DNA from: Opitutia bacterium
GTDB lineage: Bacteria > Verrucomicrobiota > Verrucomicrobiia > Opitutales > JABJCN01
Direction: 5' to 3'
DNA length: 36,847 nt
Assembly: GCA_018668635.1 (NCBI GenBank)
Contig: JABJCN010000043.1
Coordinates: forward strand, 1 to 36,847
Each line of letters begins with the position of its first letter. Position 1 is the first letter of the stretch. Shown here piece by piece: positions 8,785 to 18,143 of this stretch. The position numbers and the translations under genes are program-made. The notes beneath the pieces were generated by a model. That model was not told where the DNA came from and made no database searches. It saw only the letters and a list, made by a program, of their open reading frames with translations.

Positions 8785-9279
8785 AACAGGAAAAAAATCC
8801 TGAAAAAAATTCAGGCATATATACTGTTCTGGAGTATATTCACCGTATTCCTGATTACAGATCAAGTTTCCAAGCAATGGGTTCACACCCATTTGGGAAT
8901 GACGGAGCAGATCGAGGTCATAGAAAACTTTTTCTGGATAGTCCATGTGCATAATAAAGGTGCAGCATGGGGTATTCTTCAAGGATTTGGGTGGTTGCTA
9001 TCTCTTCTTGCTCTTGTCGCCTTAATAGGAATTTTTGTATGCCGTCGGATACTTCAACTGGAAACCAACTATATGCAAGTGGTCTTTGGGCTTCTGTGCG
9101 CAGGCATAGTAGGCAATCTCGTTGACCGATTGAGGCTGGGCTACGTGATTGATTTTTTGGATTTTCTGCTGGGAAACTACCACTGGCCCGCGTTCAATGT
9201 CGCAGATTCCGCAATATTCTGTGGTGTTGGGCTATACCTCATCTATTCTTGGCGTAACCCGGATGGACAGCAAAAATAA
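8782..9279 (+). CDS. lspA: Lipoprotein signal peptidase (signal peptidase II), probable AUU start
   Basis: Inner-membrane aspartyl protease that removes signal peptides from prolipoproteins. All family motifs are visible: DQVSK in the first membrane helix, NKGAAWG, AGIVGNLVDR (first catalytic Asp) and FNVADS (second catalytic Asp), with four hydrophobic segments. The frame has no ATG, GTG or TTG between the preceding stop (8776-8778) and TTG 8893, and starting at 8893 would delete helix 1 with DQVSK. I therefore place the start at ATT 8782, seven bases after a good Shine-Dalgarno AAGAGGA (8768-8774), giving 165 residues. CTG 8800, eight bases after AGGA (8788-8791), is the alternative and gives 159 residues, close to the usual length. 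Identity is certain; the exact start is not. Confidence 0.93.
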   Translation: MNRKKILKKIQAYILFWSIFTVFLITDQVSKQWVHTHLGMTEQIEVIENFFWIVHVHNKGAAWGILQGFGWLLSLLALVALIGIFVCRRILQLETNYMQVVFGLLCAGIVGNLVDRLRLGYVIDFLDFLLGNYHWPAFNVADSAIFCGVGLYLIYSWRNPDGQQK

Positions 9280-9307
9280 GCCAGAAAATAATTTTAAAGG
9301 ACGCAAG

Positions 9308-10177
9308 CTACTCTACATTGAGCGACTGTTCTCGCAATTTTTCGACCTCTGATTTTGCACTAAGAACAGCTTGGATAATCTCAACGTTTGATGATTTATT
9401 TCCTAATGTATTGATCTCCCGGAAAATTTCCTGAAGTAGAAATTCAAGTTTTCGACCAATGGCACCATCTTCCTCAAGAGTTGCGTGCATCTGGTCCAAA
9501 TGACTTCGTAAGCGGCTCAATTCCTCTGCTACATTACATTTTTCTGCATATAGTGCAATTTCCTTGAGGACACGCTCATCGTTGAGATCGATCTCCAACC
9601 CAAAATCATGCAACCGTTTTAATAAAGAATCACGATATAATGGCACCTGTTCCGGAACCAAGGGCTCAACACGATCCATTATTTGAGCAAGGGATTCGAG
9701 ATGCGCCAACATATCGGCCTGCATAGCAGAACCTTCTTTAGCCCGCATTGCGATAAACTCATCCAATGCGGCATCAATACCTTGAAAAAATACATCCTTG
9801 TGATCCTGCCAAAGAGGTAATTTACCATCACTCTGGGACGTAGCAACCCGGTATAGTAATGCTGGGTCTGGTTCGAATTGTACGTCATTAACCACAGCCA
9901 ACTGACGAAGGCTGCTTAAGGTAGCAGAAACCGTTTCTTGGTCCCAGTCAAAAGAACCTGAATTTCGAGATGCGTTAACTTTAACAGAAACGTTAATCCT
10001 CCCACGTAACAGTTTTTTTCGAAGAGCGCGCTGGATATGCGGATCAATATCCTGCCAGTCCTTTGGCAATGAAATTCCAATCTCCAGGTTACGACGATTT
10101 ACTGCAAAAATTTCAATAACAACATCATGCGTATTCAATGATACTATTGCACGGCCAAATCCTGTCATGCTTTTCAT
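9308..10177 (-). CDS. YicC family protein (putative endoribonuclease)
   Basis: Full-length YicC/YloC family member, 289 residues, like the ~287 of E. coli YicC. The N-terminus MKSMTGFGRA is the family signature and LRGRINVSVKV follows at ~77-87. The C-terminal DUF1732 portion carries EEDGAIGRKLEFLLQEI and NTLGNKSS. E. coli YicC has been reported to act as an endoribonuclease that promotes small-RNA turnover; whether this homologue does so is inference. It is the last gene of the minus cluster, eight bases after trpB, and ends convergently 28 bases from lspA. Confidence 0.9.
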   Translation of the reverse strand: MKSMTGFGRAIVSLNTHDVVIEIFAVNRRNLEIGISLPKDWQDIDPHIQRALRKKLLRGRINVSVKVNASRNSGSFDWDQETVSATLSSLRQLAVVNDVQFEPDPALLYRVATSQSDGKLPLWQDHKDVFFQGIDAALDEFIAMRAKEGSAMQADMLAHLESLAQIMDRVEPLVPEQVPLYRDSLLKRLHDFGLEIDLNDERVLKEIALYAEKCNVAEELSRLRSHLDQMHATLEEDGAIGRKLEFLLQEIFREINTLGNKSSNVEIIQAVLSAKSEVEKLREQSLNVE

Positions 10178-10185
10178 AAGATAGT

Positions 10186-11409
10186 TTAGGTATTCAGTTC
10201 TCCAAGTAGTCGACCGGCTTCCTGCATATCCTTATCACCACGCCCACTAAGGTTAACACAAAGAATCTCTTGACTACCCATCTCCGGGGCACGCTGAAGA
10301 GCGTAGGCAATAGCATGAGCGCTTTCTAGCGCAGGTATAATGCCCTCGTGTCTTGAAAGCACTTCAAATCCCTTGAGTGCCTCTTCGTCCGTGGCATGGC
10401 CGAACCGAATACGTCCTCGATCTTTATAAAAAGCATGCTCAGGGCCTACGGCAGCATAATCAAGACCTGCAGAAACAGAATGCGTCAGCTCTATTTGACC
10501 TTCGGGATCCTGCAGAATCCATGTTTTGCAACCTTGAAGAACGCCCAGCTTTCCTCCCTCAAATCGGGCGGCATGATCACCACGGATTAAACCACGGCCT
10601 CCTGCCTCAACACCGACAAGATTGATATCCAAATCCTCCAAAAATTCAAAGAAAAAGCCGATGGCATTACTACCACCGCCGACACAGGCAGCCATCTCAT
10701 CTGGTAATCTTCCCTCCTTTTTCAGTATCTGCTGGCGAACTTCACGGCCAATTACCTGATGAAAATCCCGCACCATCATGGGGTAAGGATGAGATCCCAA
10801 GGCAGAGCCAAGTATGTAATAGGTTGATCGAACGTTTGTAACCCAGTCCCGCATGGCTTCATTGATGGCTTCCTTAAGAGTCTTCTGGCCCGCTTCTACT
10901 CCGCAAACCTCGGCGCCACACAAGCGCATTCGATAAACATTGAGTGCTTGTCGACGCATATCCTCGGCACCCATGTAAATAACACACTCCAACCCAAATC
11001 GGGCACAAGCTGCCGCTGTAGCAATACCATGCTGTCCCGCTCCGGTTTCAGCAATAACTCGCTGCTTACCCATACGCTTAGCGAGCAAAACCTGACCTAG
11101 TACATTATTTATCTTGTGTGCCCCTGTGTGCAGCATGTCCTCGCGCTTGAGATAAATCTTTGCTCCTCCAAGATGCTTAGTCAGTCTCTCCGCATAATAG
11201 AGCTCTGTTGGTCGACCAGCAAATTCCTTGAGTTGGTGAGCAAGCTCATTTTGAAACCCCAGATCTGAACGAGCGTCAAGATAGGATTCCGTTAGGTCAT
11301 ACAGTGGCCCCATGAGCGTTTCCGGCACATACATTCCCCCATAGGGGCCAAAATGGCCCCGCGTGTCGGGAAGTGAAAAACGATCGATTGCTTCAGTTGT
11401 TAAGCTCAT
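10186..11409 (-). CDS. trpB: Tryptophan synthase beta chain
   Basis: Catalyses the PLP-dependent condensation of indole with serine to tryptophan, normally in an alpha2-beta2 complex with TrpA. The 407 residues are full length for a TrpB1-type enzyme. The PLP lysine is K99 in HTGAHKINN, and the phosphate-binding loop is GGGSNAIG (~residue 242). Also typical are the N-terminal [13 protein letters not shown] and the acceptor region AETGAGQHG. No trpA or other trp gene is in the window, so trpA must lie elsewhere. The gene sits nine bases after the PP2C phosphatase gene and eight before yicC, indicating one transcript. No Shine-Dalgarno precedes the ATG. Confidence 0.97.
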   Translation of the reverse strand: MSLTTEAIDRFSLPDTRGHFGPYGGMYVPETLMGPLYDLTESYLDARSDLGFQNELAHQLKEFAGRPTELYYAERLTKHLGGAKIYLKREDMLHTGAHKINNVLGQVLLAKRMGKQRVIAETGAGQHGIATAAACARFGLECVIYMGAEDMRRQALNVYRMRLCGAEVCGVEAGQKTLKEAINEAMRDWVTNVRSTYYILGSALGSHPYPMMVRDFHQVIGREVRQQILKKEGRLPDEMAACVGGGSNAIGFFFEFLEDLDINLVGVEAGGRGLIRGDHAARFEGGKLGVLQGCKTWILQDPEGQIELTHSVSAGLDYAAVGPEHAFYKDRGRIRFGHATDEEALKGFEVLSRHEGIIPALESAHAIAYALQRAPEMGSQEILCVNLSGRGDKDMQEAGRLLGELNT

Positions 11410-11418
11410 AGAAATTAG

Positions 11419-12882
11419 TTAAGTTTGCTCGTTATTGGAAACGGTAGCCTTATGCCGAACAGAGACAAGTGTGATGTCATCTTGAAGATGGTTATCTCCC
11501 TTGAATTGCTCAAGGCTTTCAAAGATTTCCTGATTGATACGTTCCGGGGATTCTTCTCGAAGGCTTTTAAAAAGATTTTGCAGGCGTCTGGCGGAGTATT
11601 CCTCATCATCGAAATTTGTGGTCTCAGTGACACCATCAGTGTAAAGAAGTAAGGTCTCTCCTTGGCCAAACGGAATTGTCTTGTCTTCAATAACTTCGTC
11701 AAAGATTTCACAGGGAACCATACCAAGAGCCATTCCTTCAGAATCTATAGCTGTAGTCAAATAATCACCTGAAGGGCCTTTTTGGAGAACAAGAGGTAAT
11801 TCATGGCCAGCACGTGCCAAGGTAATGGTGCTCTTTTTCTCATTAATGACTGCATATATGAGGGTGATAAACATATCTTTGCGCATTTCTGCGGACATCT
11901 CGGCATTCATAGCACGCAATACAGCAGATGGGGACTCATGGGCCTGTGCATAATGACGAAGGCTGGTATGACAAATTGCCATTAGAAGAGATGCGGGGAC
12001 TCCTTTCCCTGAAACATCGGCAATAGCAACACCGGTGCATCCTTCCTCTAGTGGAATAATATCATAAAAGTCTCCGCTAACCTTTTGGGCGGGGGTGTAA
12101 AGCGCATGAATTTCCAAAGACTCCGTCTTGGGAAATTGGGTAGGGAGAAGAAGGCGTTGAACATCATGGGCGAGGGTAAGGTCCAGATCAAGCTTCTGTT
12201 TTTCAATGCGGTCATTTAAATTATCGAGATTGTTCAAGGCAAGAGCAGCCTGCTCTGCCATTGAGACAACAAGGTTCTGGTCCATGCGATCAAACGATCG
12301 ATCATCGTCAGGATTCGCCACTGCGAGAACACCAAGTAGTTCATTATCAAAAAGCAACGGCGCAACAATCATGGAGCGCACAATAAGAGAAGGGTCCTTA
12401 TGCTGGACAATGCGAGGATCTTTCTCTGCAGAAGGAATAAGAACACCTTCCCGCGTCTGTGCGACTGCGCCGATGATGCCCTCTCCCATATCAATCTCTT
12501 CGGATCGAAGTATTTGCTCAAGCAATTGCGAACGGGTACGTGCATGATCAATGGTTTTCTCGGACATTGGGCGCTGAGGAGGGAATAGCCCTTCAACAGC
12601 AACACCCTTAAGTTTTTTGTCATCAACTACTTCAAAAATACAAGAGCAAAGGGCACCGGTTCCATTAACAACTGCATGATTTATTCGACCAAGAAGATCT
12701 TTGCGAGAAGGTTCCCTGGCCATGGCATGCGCCATGTTATGCATAAAATTAAGCGCAATCTCTTTTTCCTGCTCAACATGGAGACGACGCTCCTCTATGC
12801 GCTTCAACTCCCGCCGGTTCAGCAGGAACTGAAATAATGATGCTACGAGGCCGGCCAGCAACCCTATCAGGAACGGGAACAT
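11419..12882 (-). CDS. Membrane-anchored GAF + PP2C (SpoIIE/RsbU-type) serine phosphatase
   Basis: Probable activator phosphatase of a partner-switching pathway: such enzymes dephosphorylate STAS-domain proteins. Layout of the 487 residues: one N-terminal membrane segment (FLIGLLAGLVASLFQFLL, ~4-21), a short charged coiled stretch (~23-47), a GAF-type sensor domain (~50-225, with GIIGAVAQTREGVLIP and MIVAPLLFDNELLGVLAV), a linker helix, and a PP2C_SIG domain (~255-480). Metal-binding and catalytic motifs are intact: SGDFYDI, IADVSGKGVPASLL, ARAGHELP, YTDGVTE and DDITLV. The STAS gene lies 59 bases upstream and is the natural substrate candidate. No RsbW-type anti-sigma kinase is nearby. The ligand sensed by the GAF domain is unknown. 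Confidence 0.92.
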   Translation of the reverse strand: MFPFLIGLLAGLVASLFQFLLNRRELKRIEERRLHVEQEKEIALNFMHNMAHAMAREPSRKDLLGRINHAVVNGTGALCSCIFEVVDDKKLKGVAVEGLFPPQRPMSEKTIDHARTRSQLLEQILRSEEIDMGEGIIGAVAQTREGVLIPSAEKDPRIVQHKDPSLIVRSMIVAPLLFDNELLGVLAVANPDDDRSFDRMDQNLVVSMAEQAALALNNLDNLNDRIEKQKLDLDLTLAHDVQRLLLPTQFPKTESLEIHALYTPAQKVSGDFYDIIPLEEGCTGVAIADVSGKGVPASLLMAICHTSLRHYAQAHESPSAVLRAMNAEMSAEMRKDMFITLIYAVINEKKSTITLARAGHELPLVLQKGPSGDYLTTAIDSEGMALGMVPCEIFDEVIEDKTIPFGQGETLLLYTDGVTETTNFDDEEYSARRLQNLFKSLREESPERINQEIFESLEQFKGDNHLQDDITLVSVRHKATVSNNEQT

Positions 12883-12941
12883 GCGAAGGCGAATAACTAT
12901 ACCATATGATACCTTAGAAGACGGCGCCGTAAAGGCAACCT

Positions 12942-13454
12942 TTATTGATCAGTGCCATCCCGGGGTCGGCTTTTAAGGTATTCAACTATATCTTGAAATT
13001 TCTCCAAGTTCTCCTCGTTAATTCCAGCTAGGTTCTCATGAGCTTCGATAAGCACCTGTCGCGTGACAGAAGAGCTCCCTTCAAGCGGTTGAGTGGCATC
13101 CGTATCTTCAAGTTGTTGCTCGAAGTTGCCAGTATCGACCTTGGCAAGACGATGTAGTCCAAGATTACGAACGAGTTCCAAGTTGCGCGCTCCCAAACGC
13201 ATGAGAGCAAGATAGCCATCAGGTGTTTTCCGAGCCTCAAGAGCTGCACCAGCAATAATGCCAAGAAAAGTGCTGTCCATTCCGGTGCATTTTTCAAAAT
13301 CGATAATAAAACGAGGCGGGCCTTCAACAGCCATTTCCTGAAAAAATGTACTCAATGGAGCTGAATTCTGAAAGCTAGCCCGGCCACATATCCTGACAAC
13401 CACTGGATCCGAAAACGGATCGACTTGAAAAATTGGCTGTGAATCAACAGCCAT
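12942..13454 (-). CDS. STAS-domain protein (anti-sigma-factor antagonist type)
   Basis: Residues ~10-110 form a STAS domain: beta strand PVVVRICGRA, then FIIDFEKCTGMDSTFLGII, where S61 in the MDST loop is the usual phosphorylated serine of SpoIIAA/RsbV proteins. STAS antagonists release a sigma factor or other effector by binding its kinase when unphosphorylated. The C-terminal ~60 residues are an acidic extension beyond the ~110-residue minimal STAS fold. The gene lies 11 bases after acnA and 59 before the PP2C phosphatase gene, so phosphatase and substrate appear co-expressed. The matching kinase is not in the window. Confidence 0.88.
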   Translation of the reverse strand: MAVDSQPIFQVDPFSDPVVVRICGRASFQNSAPLSTFFQEMAVEGPPRFIIDFEKCTGMDSTFLGIIAGAALEARKTPDGYLALMRLGARNLELVRNLGLHRLAKVDTGNFEQQLEDTDATQPLEGSSSVTRQVLIEAHENLAGINEENLEKFQDIVEYLKSRPRDGTDQ

Positions 13455-13465
13455 AGAAAATCAGA

Positions 13466-16180
13466 TCATCGAACATTTTGGAGTATTTGACGCAGCACAT
13501 ATGGAAGAATGCCTCCATTCCGAAAATATTCAACCTCGATTTGAGTGTCGATTCGGACTTTTGCCTGCACCGTGACAGAGGCACCATCAGTATGCTGAAT
13601 CACCAGATCAAGGTCTTGCCCTGGTTGGATATCGTCTCCCAGATTAGGTAGACTAAAAACCTCTGTGCCATTAAGAGCAAGAGTCTCTGCGCTATCGCCA
13701 TTGGTAAACTCCAAGGGGAGAACTCCCATACCAATGAGATTACTCCGATGTATTCGTTCGAAGCTTTTGGCCACAACTGCTCTGACTCCAAGAAGATTAG
13801 TCCCTTTTGCGGCCCAATCTCGCGAGCTTCCCATGCCGTAGTCAATACCCGCAAGGACAATAAGAGGTGTCTTCCGATCACTATATACCTGGCATGCATC
13901 ATAAATGGGAAGGATTTTACCTTCCGGCTGTAGCTTGGTGTAACCACCTTCTCTACCCTCGGCCATATTATTACGAATACGAACATTAGCAAAAGTACCA
14001 CGAGTCATAATCCTGTCATTACCACGACGTGAACCGAAAGAGTTGAAGTTGGCCTTCTCGACACCATTGGACTTAAGGAAATGGCCTGCAGGACCATCTT
14101 CTAGAATGGCTCCAGCGGGAGAAATATGATCCGTTGTCACAGAATCGCCAAGCAGTGCAAGTGGACGCATTCCAGTAATAGGAAGAATTTTGCTAACCTC
14201 TCGCGTAAAACCATCAAAGAAAGGTGGATGCTGAATATAGGTACTTTCAGAATCCCAACTATAAAGCGAGCCGGAGGTAGTTTGAATTCCTGTCCACTGT
14301 GGGTTAGCATTGTAAAGATTGGAATACTTGCTTGTAAACATCTCGGGAGATAGGCTACCAGAAACTGCAGCGTTGACCTCTTCAAGGGTGGGCCATAAAT
14401 CCTTGAGAAAGACAGGCTGCCCATCTGGGCAAAGCCCAAGGGGTTCAGAGTCAAAGTCGATATCAACCTTGCCTGCTATAGCGTAGGCCACGACGAGTGG
14501 AGGGGACATTAGGAAATTAGCTTTTATAGAACTATGGACCCGTGCCTCAAAGTTACGATTACCTGAAAGAACACTCGCAGTAATAAGGTTCCCCTCCTTG
14601 ATGGCATTCTCAATGTCGGCAGCTAACGGGCCACTGTTGCCGATGCAGGTGGTACAGCCGTAACCAACGAGGTTAAAGCCCAATTGGTTAAGTGAGTCTT
14701 GAAGGCCGGCAGCCTTAAGGTAATCAGTGACAACCCGTGATCCCGGGGCTAGGCTGGTCTTGACAGAAGAATTCACACTCAACCCTTTATCTACGGCCTT
14801 TTGGGCCAGAAGGCCTGCCGCAACCATGACGCTGGGATTGCTGGTGTTGGTACAGCTGGTGATGGCAGCAATGAGGACAGAACCATGACCAACAGTTGTG
14901 GAATCGCCGTCACGAGAAACGTTGATTGAAGTGGAATAATCAGCTTCTGAAAGGCCAAATCCACCGCTGGATACAGGCTGGCCAAGCATATCCTGAAAAT
15001 TTTCCTTTAAACTATTTACAGAAACACGATCTTGAGGCCGGCGTGGTCCAGCGACACTGGGTTCTATCGATTCAAGGTCAAGATCGATGCTGCGGGTGTA
15101 ATCAATTTCTCCCTTGAGAGGAATACCATAGAGCTCCTGAGCTTGGAAATAACCTTTGATAAGAGAAATCTGTGCCTCATCTCTTCCAGTAATCCTAAGA
15201 TAGTCGATAGTTTTATCATCAACAGGAAAAAAGCCCATGGTCGCTCCGTATTCGGGCGCCATGTTAGCAATGGTGGCGCGATCAGCCAATGGCAAAGCCG
15301 CGGCTCCTTCGCCATAGAATTCCACAAATTTGCCAACAACCTGCTCTTCACGAAGCATCTCGGTAATTCTAAGAGCCAGATCAGTAGCGGTGGCACCTTC
15401 GTGGAGACAACCCGTTAAATTAACCCCAATCACTTCCGGCGTGCGAAAATAGACAGGTTGGCCAAGCATACCCGCTTCTGCCTCAATTCCACCAACACCC
15501 CAACCAACAACTCCAAGACCGTTGATCATCGTGGTATGTGAATCGGTACCAACAAGAGTATCTGGATAGAGAATATTCTGTCCGTTAAAATCCTTGGAAA
15601 AAACAACCTTTGCAAGGTACTCAAGGTTGACCTGATGGACAATACCAATGGCAGGAGGAACTACAGTAAAGGTATCAAACGCCTCCTGCCCCCATTTGAG
15701 AAATTCATAGCGTTCACGATTGCGCTGAAACTCAAGCTGAAGGTTATCCTCATAGGCACTGGAAGTTCCTGCACTATCAACCTGTACAGAGTGATCCACA
15801 ACCAAATCAACCGGGACCAATGGCTCAATCAAAGCAGGGTCAGCACCTTGTGCAGACACAGCATCACGCATGGCAGCTAAATCGACCAGTAATGGAACTC
15901 CAGTAAAGTCCTGCAACACAATACGGGAGACCACAAATGGAATCTCAGATAAAGAGGGGGACTTGGAGTTCCAAGCGGCCAGACGTTTAACATCAGCCTC
16001 ATTGACACGACTGCCATCGCAGTTCCGTAAAAGGGACTCCAAAACAATGCGGATTGTGACTGGTAGACGTGAAATATTACCAAGCCCAGTTTGTTCCAAT
16101 GAAGGAATTGAATAGATGGAACCGACGGAGGTTCCATCAATTTTTAAAGGGCGAATGCTGTTAAATGGATCGGTAGACAT
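13466..16180 (-). CDS. acnA: Aconitate hydratase A
   Basis: TCA-cycle enzyme isomerising citrate and isocitrate through a [4Fe-4S] cluster, of the AcnA/IRP1 type. The cluster ligands are C443 (SCTNTSNPS) and C509/C512 ([12 protein letters not shown]), close to E. coli AcnA 435/501/504. Other signatures are [42 protein letters not shown] and [16 protein letters not shown] use the ATG at 16180 (904 residues). A TTG at 16210 in the same frame abuts the peroxiredoxin stop and would add [10 protein letters not shown], which is not family-like. It lies 30 bases downstream of the peroxiredoxin gene and is probably transcribed with it. The protein is complete and shows no missing catalytic residue. 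Confidence 0.97.
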   Translation of the reverse strand: MSTDPFNSIRPLKIDGTSVGSIYSIPSLEQTGLGNISRLPVTIRIVLESLLRNCDGSRVNEADVKRLAAWNSKSPSLSEIPFVVSRIVLQDFTGVPLLVDLAAMRDAVSAQGADPALIEPLVPVDLVVDHSVQVDSAGTSSAYEDNLQLEFQRNRERYEFLKWGQEAFDTFTVVPPAIGIVHQVNLEYLAKVVFSKDFNGQNILYPDTLVGTDSHTTMINGLGVVGWGVGGIEAEAGMLGQPVYFRTPEVIGVNLTGCLHEGATATDLALRITEMLREEQVVGKFVEFYGEGAAALPLADRATIANMAPEYGATMGFFPVDDKTIDYLRITGRDEAQISLIKGYFQAQELYGIPLKGEIDYTRSIDLDLESIEPSVAGPRRPQDRVSVNSLKENFQDMLGQPVSSGGFGLSEADYSTSINVSRDGDSTTVGHGSVLIAAITSCTNTSNPSVMVAAGLLAQKAVDKGLSVNSSVKTSLAPGSRVVTDYLKAAGLQDSLNQLGFNLVGYGCTTCIGNSGPLAADIENAIKEGNLITASVLSGNRNFEARVHSSIKANFLMSPPLVVAYAIAGKVDIDFDSEPLGLCPDGQPVFLKDLWPTLEEVNAAVSGSLSPEMFTSKYSNLYNANPQWTGIQTTSGSLYSWDSESTYIQHPPFFDGFTREVSKILPITGMRPLALLGDSVTTDHISPAGAILEDGPAGHFLKSNGVEKANFNSFGSRRGNDRIMTRGTFANVRIRNNMAEGREGGYTKLQPEGKILPIYDACQVYSDRKTPLIVLAGIDYGMGSSRDWAAKGTNLLGVRAVVAKSFERIHRSNLIGMGVLPLEFTNGDSAETLALNGTEVFSLPNLGDDIQPGQDLDLVIQHTDGASVTVQAKVRIDTQIEVEYFRNGGILPYVLRQILQNVR

Positions 16181-16210
16181 TGGCGTTGGATCAGGTTTGG
16201 GGAAATACAA

Positions 16211-16693
16211 TCAACCAAGTGCTGACTGGATTTCATCAAAGGGAGGAAGGTTCGCAGGATCATCAGAAGACCAACTATAGGTGATCTTCCCATCTTGATT
16301 AATGACAAAAGCGGAGCGCTTGGAAACCCCGTTAAAGCCAAGCTTTCCGGGCAGAAATACATCATAAAGCACATCAAAGGCCTTAGAAACTTCACGATTA
16401 AAATCGCTGAGAAGCTTAAAATTAATATTTTCCTGCTTCGACATGACTTCCTGAGTAAAGGGGCTATCCACACTAATTCCATAAACGGTGGCTCCAAGGC
16501 TTTGGTATTCGGCCAGCGTGTCGCGAATAGTACACATTTCACTCATACAGACACCGGTGAAAGCTAGCGGAAAAAAGAGTAGGACTGTTTGGGAGTTTCC
16601 GAAGTTACTGCTGAGAGTGAAGTCCTGAAGTCCATCTTTGTCCTTGTATTTGAGGGTAAAATCGGGAGCTGGAATGTTAGTTTGAAGAGCCAT
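16211..16693 (-). CDS. Thiol peroxidase, AhpE/PrxQ-like peroxiredoxin
   Basis: A 160-residue cytoplasmic peroxiredoxin that reduces hydrogen peroxide and organic hydroperoxides. The active site PLAFTGVC contains the peroxidatic cysteine C49. A second cysteine, C54, follows four residues later (CMSEMC), a spacing seen in PrxQ enzymes where it acts as the resolving cysteine. The sequence around it resembles AhpE-type proteins, so subclass is uncertain. The N-terminal APDFTL and the KRSAFVINQDGKI strand are typical. It is the first gene of the minus cluster and lies directly before acnA, whose iron-sulfur cluster is peroxide sensitive. The start codon lies so close to the candidate promoter that the message could be almost leaderless. 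Confidence 0.93.
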   Translation of the reverse strand: MALQTNIPAPDFTLKYKDKDGLQDFTLSSNFGNSQTVLLFFPLAFTGVCMSEMCTIRDTLAEYQSLGATVYGISVDSPFTQEVMSKQENINFKLLSDFNREVSKAFDVLYDVFLPGKLGFNGVSKRSAFVINQDGKITYSWSSDDPANLPPFDEIQSALG

Positions 16694-16698
16694 GAGAT

Positions 16699-16727
16699 TA
16701 ATTAATTTATTGATAATTGATGTTCAA
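16699..16727 (-). promoter_or_regulatory. Candidate promoter of the peroxiredoxin-acnA cluster
   Basis: On the minus strand TTGAAC (16727-16722), a 17-base spacer and TAATTA (16704-16699) precede the ATG at 16693 by only five bases. Either transcription starts essentially at the start codon (leaderless) or the true promoter is elsewhere. Confidence 0.35.
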
Positions 16728-16740
16728 ATTTTGGGGAAGG

Positions 16741-16756
16741 AGTTGAAGGTTCAACT
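16741..16756. repeat. 16-bp inverted repeat in the prx/tyrS divergent region
   Basis: AGTTGAA-GG-TTCAACT is a perfect palindrome with a two-base centre, placed 48 bases upstream of the peroxiredoxin start. Its size and symmetry fit a dimeric regulator site; no regulator is identified. Confidence 0.4.
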
Positions 16757-16797
16757 AAGACCTTTGCAAGAGGTTATTAAAAAAAGGCCTGGCCATT

Positions 16798-16816
16798 GCC
16801 CTTTAAAGGAAAGGGC
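16798..16816 (+). repeat. Perfect 7-bp stem hairpin upstream of tyrS
   Basis: GCCCTTT-AAAGG-AAAGGGC lies 38 bases before the tyrS ATG. It has no U-tract after it, so it is not a standard terminator. It may be a leader hairpin or an operator. Confidence 0.4.
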
Positions 16817-16854
16817 TTGCAGTAATACAAACTTCTCCACTTCTATCCTATTCA

Positions 16855-18036
16855 ATGGAAATTATTGAGCAGATTCGACAAGGAACAGAGACTTTTATTG
16901 GGGAAGACGAAATAACTTCGCGACTTAAGGAATCCAAGCCTTTACGCGTTAAACTTGGTGTTGACCCGACGCGACCGGATCTAACCTTCGGACATATGGT
17001 TGTCTTCAATAAGCTGAGACAATTCCAGGCAATGGGTCATCAAGCAGTCCTTATCATTGGAGATTACACAGCCATGATCGGCGACCCCAGTGGTCGCTCA
17101 TCAACGCGGCCCGTACTCACACAAGATGAAGTGAATGAAAACGCACAGTCGTATTTGGAGCAGGCCTTCAAGATCCTAGACAAGGAAAAAACGGAGGTTC
17201 GATTTAATAGTGAGTGGTTTGGCAAAATGTCATTCGGAGACACGTTGGCTCTTTCACGAAAAATGACCGTGGCGCGCATGCTGGAGCGCGACGATTTCTC
17301 CAAGCGCTACAAAGAAAATGAGCCCATCTCGATCGTAGAATTCCTCTATCCACTTATCCAAGGATATGACTCTGTGGTACTGAACGCAGATATTGAACTT
17401 GGCGGAAGCGATCAGCTTTTCAACATGCTTGTAGGACGCTCCCTGCAAAAAGAGGAAGGTGCGCTAGGCCAGGCAGTAGCGACACTACCCCTGCTTGTCG
17501 GACTGGATGGAGTGCGTAAAATGTCAAAAAGCTATGACAATTATATATCCTTCAACGATCCCCCAAAGGACATGTTCGGCAAGATCATGTCAGTCAATGA
17601 CGATGTGATGTGGGATTACTATAGTCTGCTCCTGGAGCTCCCTGATGCGGAAATTAAAGCACTCAAGAAAATTCATCCAATGGAGGCAAAAAAGCAACTT
17701 GCTTCAAACCTCACTGATAAATTCCATGGAGTTGAAGCAGGGCCTCACGAGCGTCAACAATTTGAGGCCGTCTTTGCCAAGAATCAAAACCCGGATGAAA
17801 TGACTGAAATCGCTTGGGCTCTTCAGTCTGGTGATGATTTAGAAAAATCCCTTGTGGATCTGCTGAATACCACAGGACAGTTTGATTCGAAAGGGGAAAT
17901 TCGCAGACTCATGAAGCAAGGTGCTGTAAAAATCGATGGCGTTCGCTTTGACGATCCCAACGGTAAGCTCAGTAAACCAGAAAATGAAGTTGTCGTTCAG
18001 TGCGGCAAACGGAAGTTTTTTCGAGTAGCGGGGTAG
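16855..18036 (+). CDS. tyrS: Tyrosyl-tRNA synthetase
   Basis: Class Ic synthetase charging tRNA-Tyr. The 393 residues include the catalytic Rossmann domain with the HIGH-type FGHM (in DLTFGHMVVFNKL) and the KMSKS loop GVRKMSKSYDN. GGSDQLFNMLVGR belongs to the tyrosine/ATP site. The C-terminal ~60 residues (GEIRRLMKQGAVKIDG onward) are an S4-type RNA-binding domain. The overall type resembles TyrZ-like bacterial enzymes. It is monocistronic, divergent from the peroxiredoxin gene and convergent with the TonB receptor gene. There is no Shine-Dalgarno before the ATG. Confidence 0.97.
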   Translation: MEIIEQIRQGTETFIGEDEITSRLKESKPLRVKLGVDPTRPDLTFGHMVVFNKLRQFQAMGHQAVLIIGDYTAMIGDPSGRSSTRPVLTQDEVNENAQSYLEQAFKILDKEKTEVRFNSEWFGKMSFGDTLALSRKMTVARMLERDDFSKRYKENEPISIVEFLYPLIQGYDSVVLNADIELGGSDQLFNMLVGRSLQKEEGALGQAVATLPLLVGLDGVRKMSKSYDNYISFNDPPKDMFGKIMSVNDDVMWDYYSLLLELPDAEIKALKKIHPMEAKKQLASNLTDKFHGVEAGPHERQQFEAVFAKNQNPDEMTEIAWALQSGDDLEKSLVDLLNTTGQFDSKGEIRRLMKQGAVKIDGVRFDDPNGKLSKPENEVVVQCGKRKFFRVAG

Positions 18037-18143
18037 CTGGGGTTCATGTCGGGCGGGATCCTCTCACCGAATTTTTAAAAGGCGGAAAACAAAGAATGGG
18101 TGAACCAGGGATTCAACCAAACTTCCATTGTCACTTTTAAGCG

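Noticed and set aside
8893-9279. lspA starting at TTG 8893
   Set aside because: This would remove the first membrane helix and the conserved DQVSK motif needed for signal peptidase II.
16694-16854. T-box riboswitch in the tyrS leader
   Set aside because: The leader is short and contains no T-box consensus or specifier stem; only a simple hairpin is present.
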